Assembly (NCBI RefSeq): GCF_002019855.1
Contig: NZ_CM007717.1
Coordinates: 8,379,750-8,443,749, forward strand
Length of the DNA stretch: 64,000 bases
From: Streptomyces antibioticus
GTDB lineage: Bacteria > Actinomycetota > Actinomycetes > Streptomycetales > Streptomycetaceae
Reading direction: 5' to 3'
The notes under the pieces are model-generated. The model was not told the origin of the DNA, did not search any database, and saw only the letters and a list, made by a program, of their open reading frames with translations. Of this stretch, positions 16,704 through 26,556 are shown one piece after another. How positions within the stretch are numbered: position 1 is the stretch's first letter; each line of letters starts with the position of its first letter. The translations under genes were made by a program, and so were the position numbers.

Positions 16704-18016
16704 GTGCCGAGCAGATCGAGCAATGCGCACCTGGCGCTGTGGATCGCGGCCACCGGCCTGTCCCACGGCGAGATCGCCCGCCGCATCGCCGCGGAAGCGA
16801 TCCGCCAAGGTCACCGGCAGGTCGCCCCGGACGCCACCCGCGTACGCCGCTGGATCGACGGCGAACGCCCCCGCCCGCCGGTCCCGGCCCTGCTCGCCAC
16901 GGTGATCTCCGACGCGGTCGGCCAGCCCCTCACACCGGGTGATCTCGGACTGACGGCCGCCGGGCCCACACTGGATAGCATCCAGCTCCTGCTGCTGACC
17001 GAGGCAGCCGCCCAGACCCTGGCCGGATGGACCCAGATGGACCTCTTCCTCGACCGCCGCGACACCCTCAAGCTCGCCCTGGGCGCCCCGCTGGTCCTGG
17101 CCGCCGAACGGATGCTGGGAACCGTGCGACCAGGGGCTTCGACGCCGGCACCACCGCCGCGCTGGAGGAGGTGACCACCTTCTTCACCAGGGCCGACGCC
17201 TCCAAGGGCGGCCTGTACCGCTCCGCGATCATCGCGCAGCTCGCCGAAGTCGCCCGCCGCATCCAGGACGGCGTCCCCGCCTCGCTGAAGGCCCGGGTGG
17301 TCGCCGCGACCGCGGACCTCGCCGCTCTGGCCGGGTGGGTCGGCCACGACAGCGGCCGGTACGCCACCGCTCAGCGGTACTGGTCGTACGGCATCTACGC
17401 CGCCTCCTAGGCAGGGCTGCCGGACCGGGGCGTGGAGATCGTCACCCGCATGTCCCACCAGGTGATCTACCTCGGGCATCCCCAGGACGCCCTCGGTCTC
17501 CTCGGCGTCGCCGCGAAGAAGGCGACCCTGCCCGCGACGAAGGCGCTGGTCGCCTCCCAGACCGGGAGGGTCCACGCCGCCCTCGGCGACGAGCAGCGTG
17601 CCGAGCGGCACCTGGGCGCCGTGCCCGCCTGGGTGGACTACTTCGACGCTGCCGAGCACGCCGGTGCCCGCGCGGTCTCCGCCCGCGACCTCGCCGCCTT
17701 CCACGGCGAGCGCCGGCCCGCCAGCGTGTACTTCACCGACGCCCTGCGGCTGCGCAGGCCCGGCTTCGACCGGGTGAAGGTCATGGACCGGATCGGCCTG
17801 GCCGCCGCCCTCCTCGCCGAAGACGAGCCCGAGCAGGGTGCCGCCGCTGCCCACCAGGCGCTGGACGAGGCCGCCCGCGTCGACTCCACGCTCGTGGCCT
17901 CCCGGCTCAACACCCTGCTGGACGCCGCCCGCCCGTACCGGACCGGTGCGGTGGACGAGGTCCGCACCCGGGCGGCGGATCTCGCCGCGGCCCGGCCGAC
18001 CACCGTCGCCGCCTGA
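16704..18016 (+). pseudogene. HTH/TPR-type transcriptional regulator of the graspetide locus, broken
   Basis: The GTG at 16704 follows a GGGGAGGG site. The first piece has an HTH-like segment (LWIAATGLSHGEIARRIAAEA, VRRWIDGERPRPPV) and ends near 17130 by frameshift. The second reads RGFDAGTTAALEEVTTFF to YWSYGIYAAS and stops at TAG 17408. In the same frame AGLPDRGVEIVTRMSHQV continues through helical TPR-like repeats to 18016. One indel plus one nonsense change therefore split an otherwise complete protein of about 435 residues. It is divergent from the precursor gene and probably once controlled it. Confidence 0.7.
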
Positions 18017-18029
18017 GACCATCTGACCC

Positions 18030-18320
18030 ATGGGCAAGCATTCCCGACCCGGGCCACCGAACCAGCCGTCCCGCGCGGTCCCCCGCGCCGACACCGGCGA
18101 CCCGCTCGCGGCGTACAACAAGCGCCGCCGCCCCCCGCTGGACATCCACCGCCGCCACCGCCCGCTCCACGGCGGCGGCGGACACCTCCGCCCCGACGAG
18201 CCCCGGGCCCTGGAGGAATGGAACGGGTTCTCCTACGAACCCGCGGGTACCGCCGCGAACCTCGCGGACGCGGTCCGGTGGGTGAACGAACAGATGTCCG
18301 GCGAGGAGCCGACGGCGTGA
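18030..18320 (+). CDS. Small hypothetical protein
   Basis: A 96-residue, Arg/Pro-rich protein starting 14 bp after the regulator remnant. The N-terminal half is basic (YNKRRRPPLDIHRRHRP), and the C-terminal part is acidic and helical (NLADAVRWVNEQMSGEE). There is no signal peptide, membrane segment or cysteine. I do not recognise a family. Its position suggests it was transcribed with the regulator. Confidence 0.55.
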   Translation: MGKHSRPGPPNQPSRAVPRADTGDPLAAYNKRRRPPLDIHRRHRPLHGGGGHLRPDEPRALEEWNGFSYEPAGTAANLADAVRWVNEQMSGEEPTA

Positions 18321-18366
18321 GGACCGGGCCGCGCTCCCGAACCTCCCGCCAAGTGACATGTAGCTT

Positions 18367-18386
18367 TCCGTGACGGCCGTCACGGA
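18367..18386. promoter_or_regulatory. 20-bp perfect palindrome
   Basis: TCCGTGACGG followed directly by its reverse complement, in the 202-bp gap between the small hypothetical gene and the serine recombinase. The half-site CTCCGTGACGGG also occurs at about 16669-16680 before the regulator start. It may be an operator, a recombinase site or a terminator-like hairpin. Confidence 0.5.
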
Positions 18387-18522
18387 CGGTGATTCTCATA
18401 AATGACCAGTTGCGAGTGTTCTGCGAGAGCCCTCGGAGTGATCACGTTTCCGCAGGTCGCCGTTCGCAGAAGCCCTCTCAAAACCTGGGCGTTGTGCGAG
18501 ACGGTTCTGACAGGCTGCCGGG

Positions 18523-19608
18523 GTGGATCTGACGCCCGATCAATCCGCAATCGCGGCAGAACGAAACGACTGTCCGAAGTGTGAAGCCCCGGTCGGCAGT
18601 CCCTGCCACACCCGCGGCGGGAAGACCGCCACGAATTACCACACCGCCCGCTTCATCCTCGTGCCCGCGCTCCGCGAGGAACTCGACGTCCCCGTACCCG
18701 AGGACCGCGGCCCGGGGCGGCCCTGGAAGCCGGGCCCGCCCGCCCCGGCGGCGTCGGTCGCGAAGCCGATCCGGATCGGGTACGCCCGCTGCTCGACCGC
18801 ACAGCAGGAGTTGCAGAGCCGGCTCGACGCACTCGAACCGCTCTGCAAGCGGATCCTCTCCGAGAAGATCAGCACGCGGGTGAAGACCAGGCCGAAGCTT
18901 CAGGCGGCGCTGAAGCTCGCGTACGACATCAAGGAGGCCGCCCCCGACCAGGAGGTCATCCTCACCGTCCACGAGCTCAAGCGCCTGGCCCGTAACGCCG
19001 CCGAGCTGGTGACCCTGTCCAACCAGCTCCAGACCGCGGGCGTCCAGTTCGAACTCCTCACCGGCCCGCTCACCGGCATCTACGACCCCAACGGCATGGG
19101 CGCGATGTTCTTCGCCGTCCGGGCCGTCGCCGCCCAGCTCGACCGCAACTACATCCGGGAGAAGACCCTGGAGAGGCAGGTCGCCGCCGCGACCAAGGGC
19201 AACCACGGCGGACGGCCGAAGGTCATCGACGACGACATGCTGCTGTTCGCCCGCGCGCTCAAGGACAAGGGCGTCCCCGTCCCCGAGATCGCGCAGTAGC
19301 TCACCATCAAGACCGGGAAGAACGCCGGACAGCACCCCTCCGTCGCCTCCGTCTACCGCGCGCTCGCCGACGCCGAGGAGACAGCCGCACCGGCCGGGCC
19401 GGAGATCGTCGCCCTGCGCCGGGCCGACGCGCGTGGACCTCATCGGCCCGGCAGCACCGCCGACCCCGAGCTGATGGAACGCCTTCAGAGGCAGGTCATC
19501 GAAGGCGGCGGCCTGCTGGACACGCTCGTTGAACAGACCGAGAACGACGAAGACGACGTCGTGGCGGCGCTGCCGGTGCAGGCCCGGCTCGAAGGGGAGG
19601 ACGCGTGA
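18523..19608 (+). pseudogene. Serine recombinase (resolvase/invertase type) split by an in-frame TAG
   Basis: An N-terminal zinc-finger-like part (CPKCEAPVGSPCHTRGG, residues 17-33) precedes the resolvase domain: RIGYARCSTAQQELQSRLDAL with the catalytic Ser, TVHELKRLARNAAEL and AQLDRNYIREKTLE. The frame meets TAG at 19297 just after VPEIAQ, inside the C-terminal DNA-binding HTH. It then continues LTIKTGKNAGQHPSVASVYRAL and an acidic tail to TGA 19606. A 258-residue truncated catalytic domain could still be made. One substitution explains the break. Confidence 0.7.
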
Positions 19609-19757
19609 TCCGCACGCCGCACCGCACGAAGGGGCCCGGTGCACTCGGAGCCGAAGGTCCAGGCCGCCCCGGACCGTTCGGCCGCTGGCCCGAGAACAGC
19701 GAGGACGAGGACCAGGGCGAGCCCGACGAGGAACATCCGGCCGGAAACCGGCGGTAG
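19605..19757 (+). CDS. Very small hypothetical protein
   Basis: A 50-codon frame whose GTG overlaps the recombinase stop (GTGA). It is Gly/Pro-rich then acidic (RWPENSEDEDQGEPDEEHP). The stop-start overlap is the only support for translation; no family is recognised. Confidence 0.35.
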   Translation: MIRTPHRTKGPGALGAEGPGRPGPFGRWPENSEDEDQGEPDEEHPAGNRR

Positions 19758-19834
19758 GGCGCCCGGCCACCGGGACAAGATCCATCTCAACGTCGGCGGC
19801 CGTACGCCGCCGACAACACCACCAAGGGGGAACG

Positions 19835-19975
19835 ATGACCATGGGCAAGACCACCAAGAAGGTCCGCCAGGCGCCGCCGCCGTACGCCGACCGCGTCCGC
19901 ACCGGCCGGCAGGGCCCGGCCGGCACCCCATCCGTCTGGCCCGCGGCCAGGACGTCGGGGCGGCAAACGCGCTGA
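19835..19975 (+). CDS. Very small basic hypothetical protein
   Basis: A 46-residue basic peptide (MTMGKTTKKVRQAPPPYADRV at the start) preceded by AAGGGGGAA at an ideal distance from ATG 19835. It may be a truncated remnant, as the frame loses character at the end. Function unknown. Confidence 0.4.
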   Translation: MTMGKTTKKVRQAPPPYADRVRTGRQGPAGTPSVWPAARTSGRQTR

Positions 19976-19989
19976 TGGCCACCACCGGC

Positions 19990-20182
19990 GACAGCGTCAG
20001 TGGTCCAACGGCTGGACTCCCGCTTCGCCGCCTACCGGGACGCTGTCGGCCTGGACTCCGCGCTGGAGTTCCACTCGCTACGCAGGTCCTACATCACCCA
20101 TCTGATCGAGGACGGTCCCGACCCGCTGTTCGTCCAACAGCAGGTCGGCCACGACCACGCCTCCACCACCGCGATCCATTGA
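19990..20182 (+). pseudogene. Tyrosine recombinase C-terminal remnant
   Basis: The frame holds the catalytic core FHSLRRSYITHLIEDG and VQQQVGHDHASTTAI (R and HxxH region). It stops at TGA 20180 where the catalytic Tyr segment should follow. The N-terminal part is missing. In related Streptomyces modules a full integrase precedes the HTH gene found next, so this is the ruined first gene of that module. Confidence 0.6.
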
Positions 20183-20212
20183 GGCCGCTCTGCGGCCGGG
20201 AAGAACATCCTG

Positions 20213-20539
20213 ATGCCACGCCAGATCAGCTACCGGTGGCGCCTGCGCGAGCTGATGGCCGCCCGCGGCATGTTCACCGTCGCCGAACTGATGCCGCACC
20301 TGACCGAACGCGGCATCACACTGTCCTCCTCCCAGGTCCACCGTCTGGTCTCCGGCACCCCGGAACGCCTGTCCCTGCCGGTGCTGGCCACCCTCTGCGA
20401 CATCCTCGACTGCACGCCCACCGACCTGATCGCCACATCGGCCCAGAACTTCCCCGCCCGCCGGGCCGCCGGCGAAGAGGCGCCGATCAACCTGGCCGCT
20501 CGCCGACCCGCACGGGTCCGGCTGACGCCCGAGGGGTGA
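20213..20539 (+). CDS. XRE-type helix-turn-helix protein of an integrase module
   Basis: A 108-residue protein with a Cro/C1-type HTH: RWRLRELMAARGMFTVAELMPHLTERG, LSSSQVHRLVSG and LPVLATLCDILDCTPTDLI. The C-terminus is basic. It sits between two tyrosine-recombinase-type genes, 3 bp before the second, a trio often seen in Streptomyces. It likely binds DNA as an accessory or repressor of the recombinases. The start at ATG 20213 lacks a strong ribosome-binding site because the upstream gene is deleted there. Confidence 0.75.
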   Translation: MPRQISYRWRLRELMAARGMFTVAELMPHLTERGITLSSSQVHRLVSGTPERLSLPVLATLCDILDCTPTDLIATSAQNFPARRAAGEEAPINLAARRPARVRLTPEG

Positions 20540-20542
20540 GCG

Positions 20543-22027
20543 GTGACGCCTGAGGAGTACGAGCGGTGGATGATCCGCGACCGCGCACGCTGCGGCCGTC
20601 GAGCCTCGAAGTCCGCCGAGTGGTCGGACGGTCCGATCTGCCGAACCTGCTACGACCGCGCGATGCGAGTCCGAGGCCGCTGCCCCTGCTGCGACACCGA
20701 CCGGCTACTGCCCGGACGGGACACCGACGGCGCCCCGATCTGCCGCGACTGTGCGGGCATCGTCCGCGACTTCTTCTACGATCGCTGCGGCTCCGAGGGG
20801 TTGCTGCTCGGTGGACGCCTCTGCGAACACTGCACCCTCGCCGACGCGCTCGCCCGTCTCCTCGACGACGGCACTGGCCGTGTCGCCCCGGAGTTGCTGC
20901 CGCTGGTCAAGATCCTGCTGGAGATGGACCGGCCCAAGAGTCGACTCATCTGGCTGCGCAACCCCAACGTCGTCCGACTTCTCCAGGGCCTGGCCACGGG
21001 CAATATTGCGCTCTCCCACGACCGGCTGCACCAAGAGGCCCCCTGGCGAACCGTCGCTCACCTGCGTGACCTGCTGATGGACAGTGGTGTCCTCCCGCGG
21101 GTCGACCGGCAGCTCCTCCTCTACCAGCGCTGGCTGACCGAACGGCTTGGCACCATCGAAGCCCCCGAACACCGCCAGCTTCTCCGCCACTTCGCCACCT
21201 GGCACCGGACGCGGCGCCTGCGGACGAAGGCGGAGAAGGGACCGCTGGGACGCTCTCAGACCAACCACACCAAGCAGGAGGTCACCCAGGCCGGTGCTTT
21301 CCTCGCATGGCTCGCCGGCCGAGGACGTGCGATCGGGCAGTGCCAGCAGGCCGACATCGACGCCTGGCACACCGAGAGCCTGGCCACCCGCCGTCCGTCG
21401 CAGTCATTCCTGCGGTGATGCATGAAGACCGACAGGATGCCCCGCCTCGCACTGCCGCCGACGGTCATCACCCAGGACTCGGAACCGCTGCACCAGCACC
21501 GTCGGCTCGCGATCCTCCGCCGGGTCCTCAACGACGACTCCTTGCCCCTGCGGGCCCGGGTCGCCGCCGCGCCCATTCTCCTTGATGCCCAACCCGTCAG
21601 CCGTATCGTCCGCCTCACCGTCGACGACGTCACCGACGACGAGACCACGGTCACCGTCCGGCTGGGAGACCCGCCGTCCCCGCTGCCGGAGCCCGTCGCC
21701 GACCTGATGCGGGCCGACATCCAGTCCCGGCAACACCTGCCCTACGCCAGCAGCAGGAGCGCACAGAGGCTCTTCCCCGGCCGCCAGCCCGGACAGCCCA
21801 TGAACCCAGTGAGCCTCCAGGTCCACCTCCGAAAGATCGGCGTCCCGCCGCAGCGAGGCAGGGCTTCCGCGATCCGCCAGTTCGTCAACCAAGCCCCGGC
21901 ACCCGTCATCGCGAAGGCTCTCGGTTACCACGACATGACCGCCACCCGCCTGGTCACCGAAGCCGGAGGGACCTGGAACCGATACGCCACCGGCGATGAA
22001 GCGCGGTACTTACGCTGGGTCCGCTGA
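20543..22027 (+). pseudogene. Zinc-finger tyrosine-recombinase-like integrase, split by TGA
   Basis: The first 291 codons carry several CxxC pairs (GPICRTCYDRA, RCPCCDTDRL, PICRDCAGI, LCEHCTLAD) and a helical SAM-like core ending SQSFLR. The frame meets TGA at 21416 where a Trp codon would restore LRWCMKTDRMPRL. The same frame then continues to 22027 with the catalytic half: ARVAAAPILL, IRQFVNQAPAPVIAKALGYHD and a late YATGDEARYLRWVR. A single change makes two products of 291 and about 201 residues. Whether they can work together is unknown. Confidence 0.65.
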
Positions 22028-22429
22028 GCCGCGTTTGTCCTCAACGTGGACGACGTGAAGCTCGGTGCCGTCCCGGTGGCGCTTGGAACGTCCGAACAGC
22101 CCGACAGCGATCTGCGACTGATCCTGAGGCTCATCGGGGCCGACATAGGTAAGGACGTCGTTGTGATGCCCGGTGACGACCCATCCCTCGAAGTCCTTGA
22201 GGTCGATCACCCCAAAGTCTCCTGTCGAAGATCCGGCATGCGCCGGGCCGAACTTCTTGAGGAGGTCGGTTGCCTGTTCAGCGAGCTCCCCTTCCGGAGC
22301 GGTCAGCACGACACAAGTGCCATGCTCGAACAGCACCCACGACTTTCGAGGGTCGGCGAGAAGCCGCTGCCAGACGTCTATCAGTATCTCGGTGTTCACG
22401 CCGGTCATCATGCCGCAGGGCACCGACAC
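22010..22429 (-). CDS. Hypothetical protein (~139 residues)
   Basis: The frame is convergent with the integrase and overlaps its last 18 bp. It has a balanced composition and a folded look (ILIDVWQRLLADPRKSWVLFEHGTCVVL, FGVIDLKDFEGWVVTGHHNDVLTYVGPDE). There is no signal peptide or membrane segment. Starts at 22429, 22411, 22408 or GTG 22399 are all possible. I do not recognise the family. Confidence 0.7.
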   Translation of the reverse strand: MSVPCGMMTGVNTEILIDVWQRLLADPRKSWVLFEHGTCVVLTAPEGELAEQATDLLKKFGPAHAGSSTGDFGVIDLKDFEGWVVTGHHNDVLTYVGPDEPQDQSQIAVGLFGRSKRHRDGTELHVVHVEDKRGSADPA

Positions 22430-23067
22430 AGGGTGATGATCGGCCGACGGCTACAGCGAATACGCGACTCTTGAACATGCGGGCCTACCAGTCCCAAGGC
22501 CGTATACGGCGGCTGCCGGAACACACTCCGCGGAACAACTCGACTTCCTCAGAGTCACCGCCACACGTGCCCCGCTGCTCTCCGGCAGTGAGGATTCCTT
22601 GGACCGTGTCCCATGCGGGGAAGCGCATCGGCGTGGGCATTGCCCGCAAGAGAGCTGAGTCCGGTGGTGTGCGATGAGGGCCTGATGCATCGGTGTTCCG
22701 CGTTGTCCTCCTCCTGCCCTCGCGGGAGGGGGTGTCCGGCCCTTCCGCGGTGCGGGACGATGAGGCCGGGTCCCAGGCAGGCGCCCTCACCCGGGCAGGG
22801 CATGGGGCGACTGTGGCGGACCGCGCGCCGGGCGCTGCCGCGGACCCCGTCCGCACGGCCTGGATCGTCATCAACGCGACCCCGGGCGCCGGTTCGGTGT
22901 CCGGCACCCGCCTCTTGGCCGGTTGCATGGGCCCGGCTTCCGACGCAAGCGCCATGCCGGTCTCCGCGCGCCGCACTCGGCGCTGGACACTGCGACTGCG
23001 CCCCGGTGGCCTCCGCCTGTTGCGCCCCATCCGTGCCGCGCCCGGTCTTCTGCCACTGGCAGGCCGG
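22430..23067. other. No recognisable gene
   Basis: About 640 bp with only Arg/Pro-rich frames. It contains CACTGCGACTGCGCCCCGGTG near 22992, which recurs at 46819 beside the second DHFR-like gene. Confidence 0.45.
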
Positions 23068-23640
23068 TCAGCGGACGACGTCGAACACGTTCTTCTGCAA
23101 GCCGTTGGCGAATGCCTCGTGCTCGACCAGCTTGAGCTTCTGGGCGTCCTTGTCCGTGGTGCTGAACAGGCGCTTGCCCGCGCCGAGCAGAAGCGGGAAG
23201 ACGAGCAGGTGGTATCGGTCGATGAGGCCGGCGTCGGAAAGACTCCGGTTCAGTGCGGCGCTGCCGTGCACGATGATCGGACCGCCCTCGGTGTTCTTCA
23301 GCGCCGCGATCTCGTCGAGCGAGCGCAGGATCGTCGTCTCGCCCCAGTTCGGCACCAGGTCGTCCTCGGTGAGGGTGGTGGACACGACGTACTTCGGCAT
23401 GACCTTGTAGTCGGCGAACTCCGCCATGTCCGGCCACACCGGGCTGAACGCCTCGTAGCTGGTCCGGCCCATCAGGACCGCGGTGGCTTCCTTCTGCTCG
23501 CGGCCCTTGATGTCGAAGGCCTCAGGGAGGAACTCGATGTCCTTGAAGGTCCAGCCGGAGTTGCGGTAGCCGGGCTCGCCGCCCGGGGCCTCCACGACGC
23601 CGTCGAGGGAGATGAAGGCGGTGCTGATCAGTGTGCGCAT
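23068..23640 (-). CDS. Dihydrofolate reductase-fold (RibD C-terminal type) protein
   Basis: A 190-residue protein of the DHFR/RibD-C fold. It begins RTLISTAFISLDGVVEAPGG and contains VLMGRTSYEAF, ILRSLDEIAALKN, IIVHGSAALNRSL and YHLLVFPLLLGAGKRLF, all typical of the YwjB/YyaP-type reductase-like family. It probably binds NADPH, but the substrate of this group is generally unknown. I chose ATG 23640 because the conserved N-terminus begins there. A second, decayed relative is at 46858-47244. Confidence 0.88.
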   Translation of the reverse strand: MRTLISTAFISLDGVVEAPGGEPGYRNSGWTFKDIEFLPEAFDIKGREQKEATAVLMGRTSYEAFSPVWPDMAEFADYKVMPKYVVSTTLTEDDLVPNWGETTILRSLDEIAALKNTEGGPIIVHGSAALNRSLSDAGLIDRYHLLVFPLLLGAGKRLFSTTDKDAQKLKLVEHEAFANGLQKNVFDVVR

Positions 23641-23975
23641 CTGTGGTTCCTCGGAGTCTCGTGTCCGGTTGCCGGTCGGATCGGCGGACGCTTCGTACCT
23701 TCGGCTGCGCCGCGTCGACCATGATGTACGACTGCCGATCATGAACGAATTCATCGGCCCGCGCCCGCTCCCTTTCCGAGGACCCGGCCCCCGCGTCGAC
23801 GTGTCGGATCGGAAGCCCGTCCGCCGGGGCGCACGGACAGGGTTGCCCTCTGCGGCCCTCGGTGAGCTGTGCGGCCGCGCGGTCCGCGTCAAGCCGCTCC
23901 AAAGCCACGCCCTCCCTTGCCCGACAGCCCATTGGGCCTGCGTCGGGTCCTCCGTACGCCTAGTCGGTGATCAGG

Positions 23976-24200
23976 TCAGGCGGCGGTGTTCCTTGCCGCG
24001 GCGAATTCCCGGAGGACCTCGTCCACCGGTCGATCGCCGGGCCTGAGGTCGAAGGAAAGGAGACGTGGGAGACGCCGAGTCCGTCTCTGGCGCGCAGGTG
24101 TTCGACCAGTGCCTCGCTGCCGGTGCGCAGGCCGAGGCGAATGGTGCTCGCCGGGGTGGCAGGTCCTCGGCGAGGTCCGGATGCACGGCCGTGAGGTACG
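23976..24200 (-). pseudogene. Luciferase-like monooxygenase C-terminal remnant
   Basis: The minus strand reads IRLGLRTGSEALVEHLRARDGLGVSHVSF and then, in another frame, DLRPGDRPVDEVLREFAA to TGA 23976. This resembles the C-terminal end of F420/FMN-dependent luciferase-like monooxygenases. The barrel is absent. Upstream sequence to 24420 has no other recognisable coding. Confidence 0.45.
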
Positions 24201-24546
24201 GCTTCGTCCTTGAGGACGGCACCCTGGGCGAGCGGGCCCACGCTGCTTTGTCGCGCTCCCGCCCGACTGGCGCTGCCGTCAGGCGCGTCTCCCACGTGGT
24301 CCCGGCCCCGGGTGTCCGGAACGCCGTCGGCGTCCCCCGCGTGTGGCCGCCAGGGCCGTCCGGTCCCGCTTCGGTCACCTGAAGGGATGGCGGCGACGCT
24401 CTGCGACGGCGGCATGAGGCGTGTCCGTGCCGCTCCCTGAAACCGTGAACCTCAGAGCCGAGACGCCGGGGCCCCGCCGACGGAGCGCCCGACGGCATCC
24501 CTTGTTCCTGTCCGAGAAATGTTCCCGTCCGAGAAACGGAGTACTT

Positions 24547-26556
24547 GTGCGTCGTCGCAGAGCCGCGCTGGTCACCGCCCTGCTGGCCTCCTTCGTGGTC
24601 GGGGCCTCGTATCCGGAGGCCGGCGGTGGCTCGTCGCCGGGACACGGCACACTGATCGAGCACGGTGTCGTGCGCAGTGGCAGCCGGCCCGTCGCCGCCG
24701 CCGAGGTGACACTGCTTCAGGCCGGGGACCGTCCCGGTGCCGGGGCCCGGCCGCTGGCCCGCACCCGCACTGACGCCCACGGCCGCTTCAGCCTCTCCTA
24801 CCCCGCTCGGCACAACCCGGACGCCGTGCTGTACCTGACCGCGGACGCGGGACCGGCCGGCCACGGACAACCCCGGGCGACGCACCGTGTGCGGCCGGTC
24901 CGGCTGGTCGCGATGCTCGGCACCGGTCGCCGTACCGGCAAGGTGGTGCTCAACGAGCGCACCACGGTCGCGGCGGGCTTCGCGATGGCACAGTTCACCC
25001 GCGGAGGAGAGGTGGCCGGCCGCAGCCCCGGGCTGAAGAACGCCGCGGCCGTCTCCCACAACCTGGCCGACATCACCAACGGTGCGGCTGCCGGGATGCT
25101 GGCCACCGCTCCCAACGGCAGCCGGACATCCACCCTGCGCGCCTTCAACACGCTGGCCGACATCCTGACCGGCTGCACCGCCGGACAGACCTGCGGCACG
25201 CTCTTCGATCTGGCCGGACATCCAGGGGCACCCGCGCCCCGGGAGACCTTCCAGGCCGTCGCGGACATCGCCCGGCTGCCCGGCCACCACGCCGGCGAAC
25301 TCTTCGCGTTGGCCGACGGCCGCAGCGCCTACCGGCCCAGGCTGACGACGGCCCCCGACGCCTGGACCCTCGCCCTGCGCTATGTGGGCAACGGCCAGGA
25401 ACTGGACGGGCCGGGCAACGTCGCGTTCGACGCGGAGGGCACCGCGTGGATCGGCAACAACTACGTGTTCAACGCCGATCCCCGGCAGTCCGTCTGCGGC
25501 TCGCGCATCCTGTCGCGGCTGACACCGACCGGCCGGGACGTCCCCGGCGCCCCGTACCGCGGTGGCGGACTCTACGGCGTCGGTTTCGGCACCACCATCG
25601 ACCCCGACGGCCATGTCTGGGCGGCCAACTTCGGTTTCCAGGGCACAGGCTGTCCTCTCGACGCCGGCCGCCTGTACCGCAGCGTCTCGGAGTTCACCGC
25701 CGACGGACGGCCGCTGTCACCGCCTCAGGGCTGGCGGCAGGGCGACATCGTCCAGCCGCAGGGCATCGTGTCGGACCGCGCGGGGAACATCTGGGTCGCC
25801 AACTGCGGAGGCAGAAGTGTGACCCGGATCCCGGACGGGAACCCCCGGCGGGCCCGGAACATCGCGCCTGCGGGCGACAGCCTGATCAAGCCGTTCGGCG
25901 TCACGGTGGACACCCGGGGACGTGCCTGGGCGACCGGCAACGGAAGCGACAGCGTCATGCTGCTGTCCCCGCAGGGCGCACCCCTGCGCTCGATCACCGG
26001 TGGCGGGATCAAACGCCCCATGGGCATCGCCGCCGACAGCCTGGGCAACGTCTGGGTCGCCAACGGCGGCGCGGTGGTCGCGCCGTGCGAGGGCACCACG
26101 CCCGCCATGGTCGCCGAGGCGATCAAGGACATCGTCACCCGGCACGTCGACGCCTCCGTCACCATGGTCCGCCCCGACGGCACCACCCCCGCCAGGCCGT
26201 TCGTCAACGACGGGCTGTTCCTGCCCTGGGGCATCGCCGTCGACGGCAATGACACCGTCTGGGTGGCGAACTTCGGAGGCCACCGCCTGGCCAACCTGTG
26301 CGGAGTCCGGCACTCCGCCTGCCCGCCCGGACTGCACACGGGCGACCCGATCTCACCGGCCGACACTGGTTACACCAGCGACGGACTGGAGCGCAACACG
26401 GCCGTCCAGATCGACCCTTCCGGCAACGTCTGGCTGGCCAACAACTGGCGGGACGTACCGCTGCAGACCAACCCCGGCGGCCATGAGATGGTCGTTTTCA
26501 TCGGGCTCGCCGCCCCGGTGCGCACCCCGTTGCTCGGACCGCCGCGACACCTCTGA
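24547..26556 (+). CDS. Secreted NHL/SMP-30-type beta-propeller protein
   Basis: A 669-residue protein from GTG 24547. The N-terminus (RRRRAALVTALLASFVVGAS) looks like a signal peptide or lipoprotein-like export signal without a clear lipobox Cys. A carboxypeptidase-regulatory-like beta-sandwich (about 30-110) is followed by a helical region. From about 300 to the end come repeated WVAN/IWVANCGG-type blades (GNIWVANCGGRSVTRI, LGNVWVANGGAVV, NDTVWVANFGGHRL, GNVWLANNWRD) of an NHL or Vgb-like propeller. Ligand and role are unknown. An in-frame start at 24421 is possible but would put 42 residues before the signal. Confidence 0.8.
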   Translation: MRRRRAALVTALLASFVVGASYPEAGGGSSPGHGTLIEHGVVRSGSRPVAAAEVTLLQAGDRPGAGARPLARTRTDAHGRFSLSYPARHNPDAVLYLTADAGPAGHGQPRATHRVRPVRLVAMLGTGRRTGKVVLNERTTVAAGFAMAQFTRGGEVAGRSPGLKNAAAVSHNLADITNGAAAGMLATAPNGSRTSTLRAFNTLADILTGCTAGQTCGTLFDLAGHPGAPAPRETFQAVADIARLPGHHAGELFALADGRSAYRPRLTTAPDAWTLALRYVGNGQELDGPGNVAFDAEGTAWIGNNYVFNADPRQSVCGSRILSRLTPTGRDVPGAPYRGGGLYGVGFGTTIDPDGHVWAANFGFQGTGCPLDAGRLYRSVSEFTADGRPLSPPQGWRQGDIVQPQGIVSDRAGNIWVANCGGRSVTRIPDGNPRRARNIAPAGDSLIKPFGVTVDTRGRAWATGNGSDSVMLLSPQGAPLRSITGGGIKRPMGIAADSLGNVWVANGGAVVAPCEGTTPAMVAEAIKDIVTRHVDASVTMVRPDGTTPARPFVNDGLFLPWGIAVDGNDTVWVANFGGHRLANLCGVRHSACPPGLHTGDPISPADTGYTSDGLERNTAVQIDPSGNVWLANNWRDVPLQTNPGGHEMVVFIGLAAPVRTPLLGPPRHL

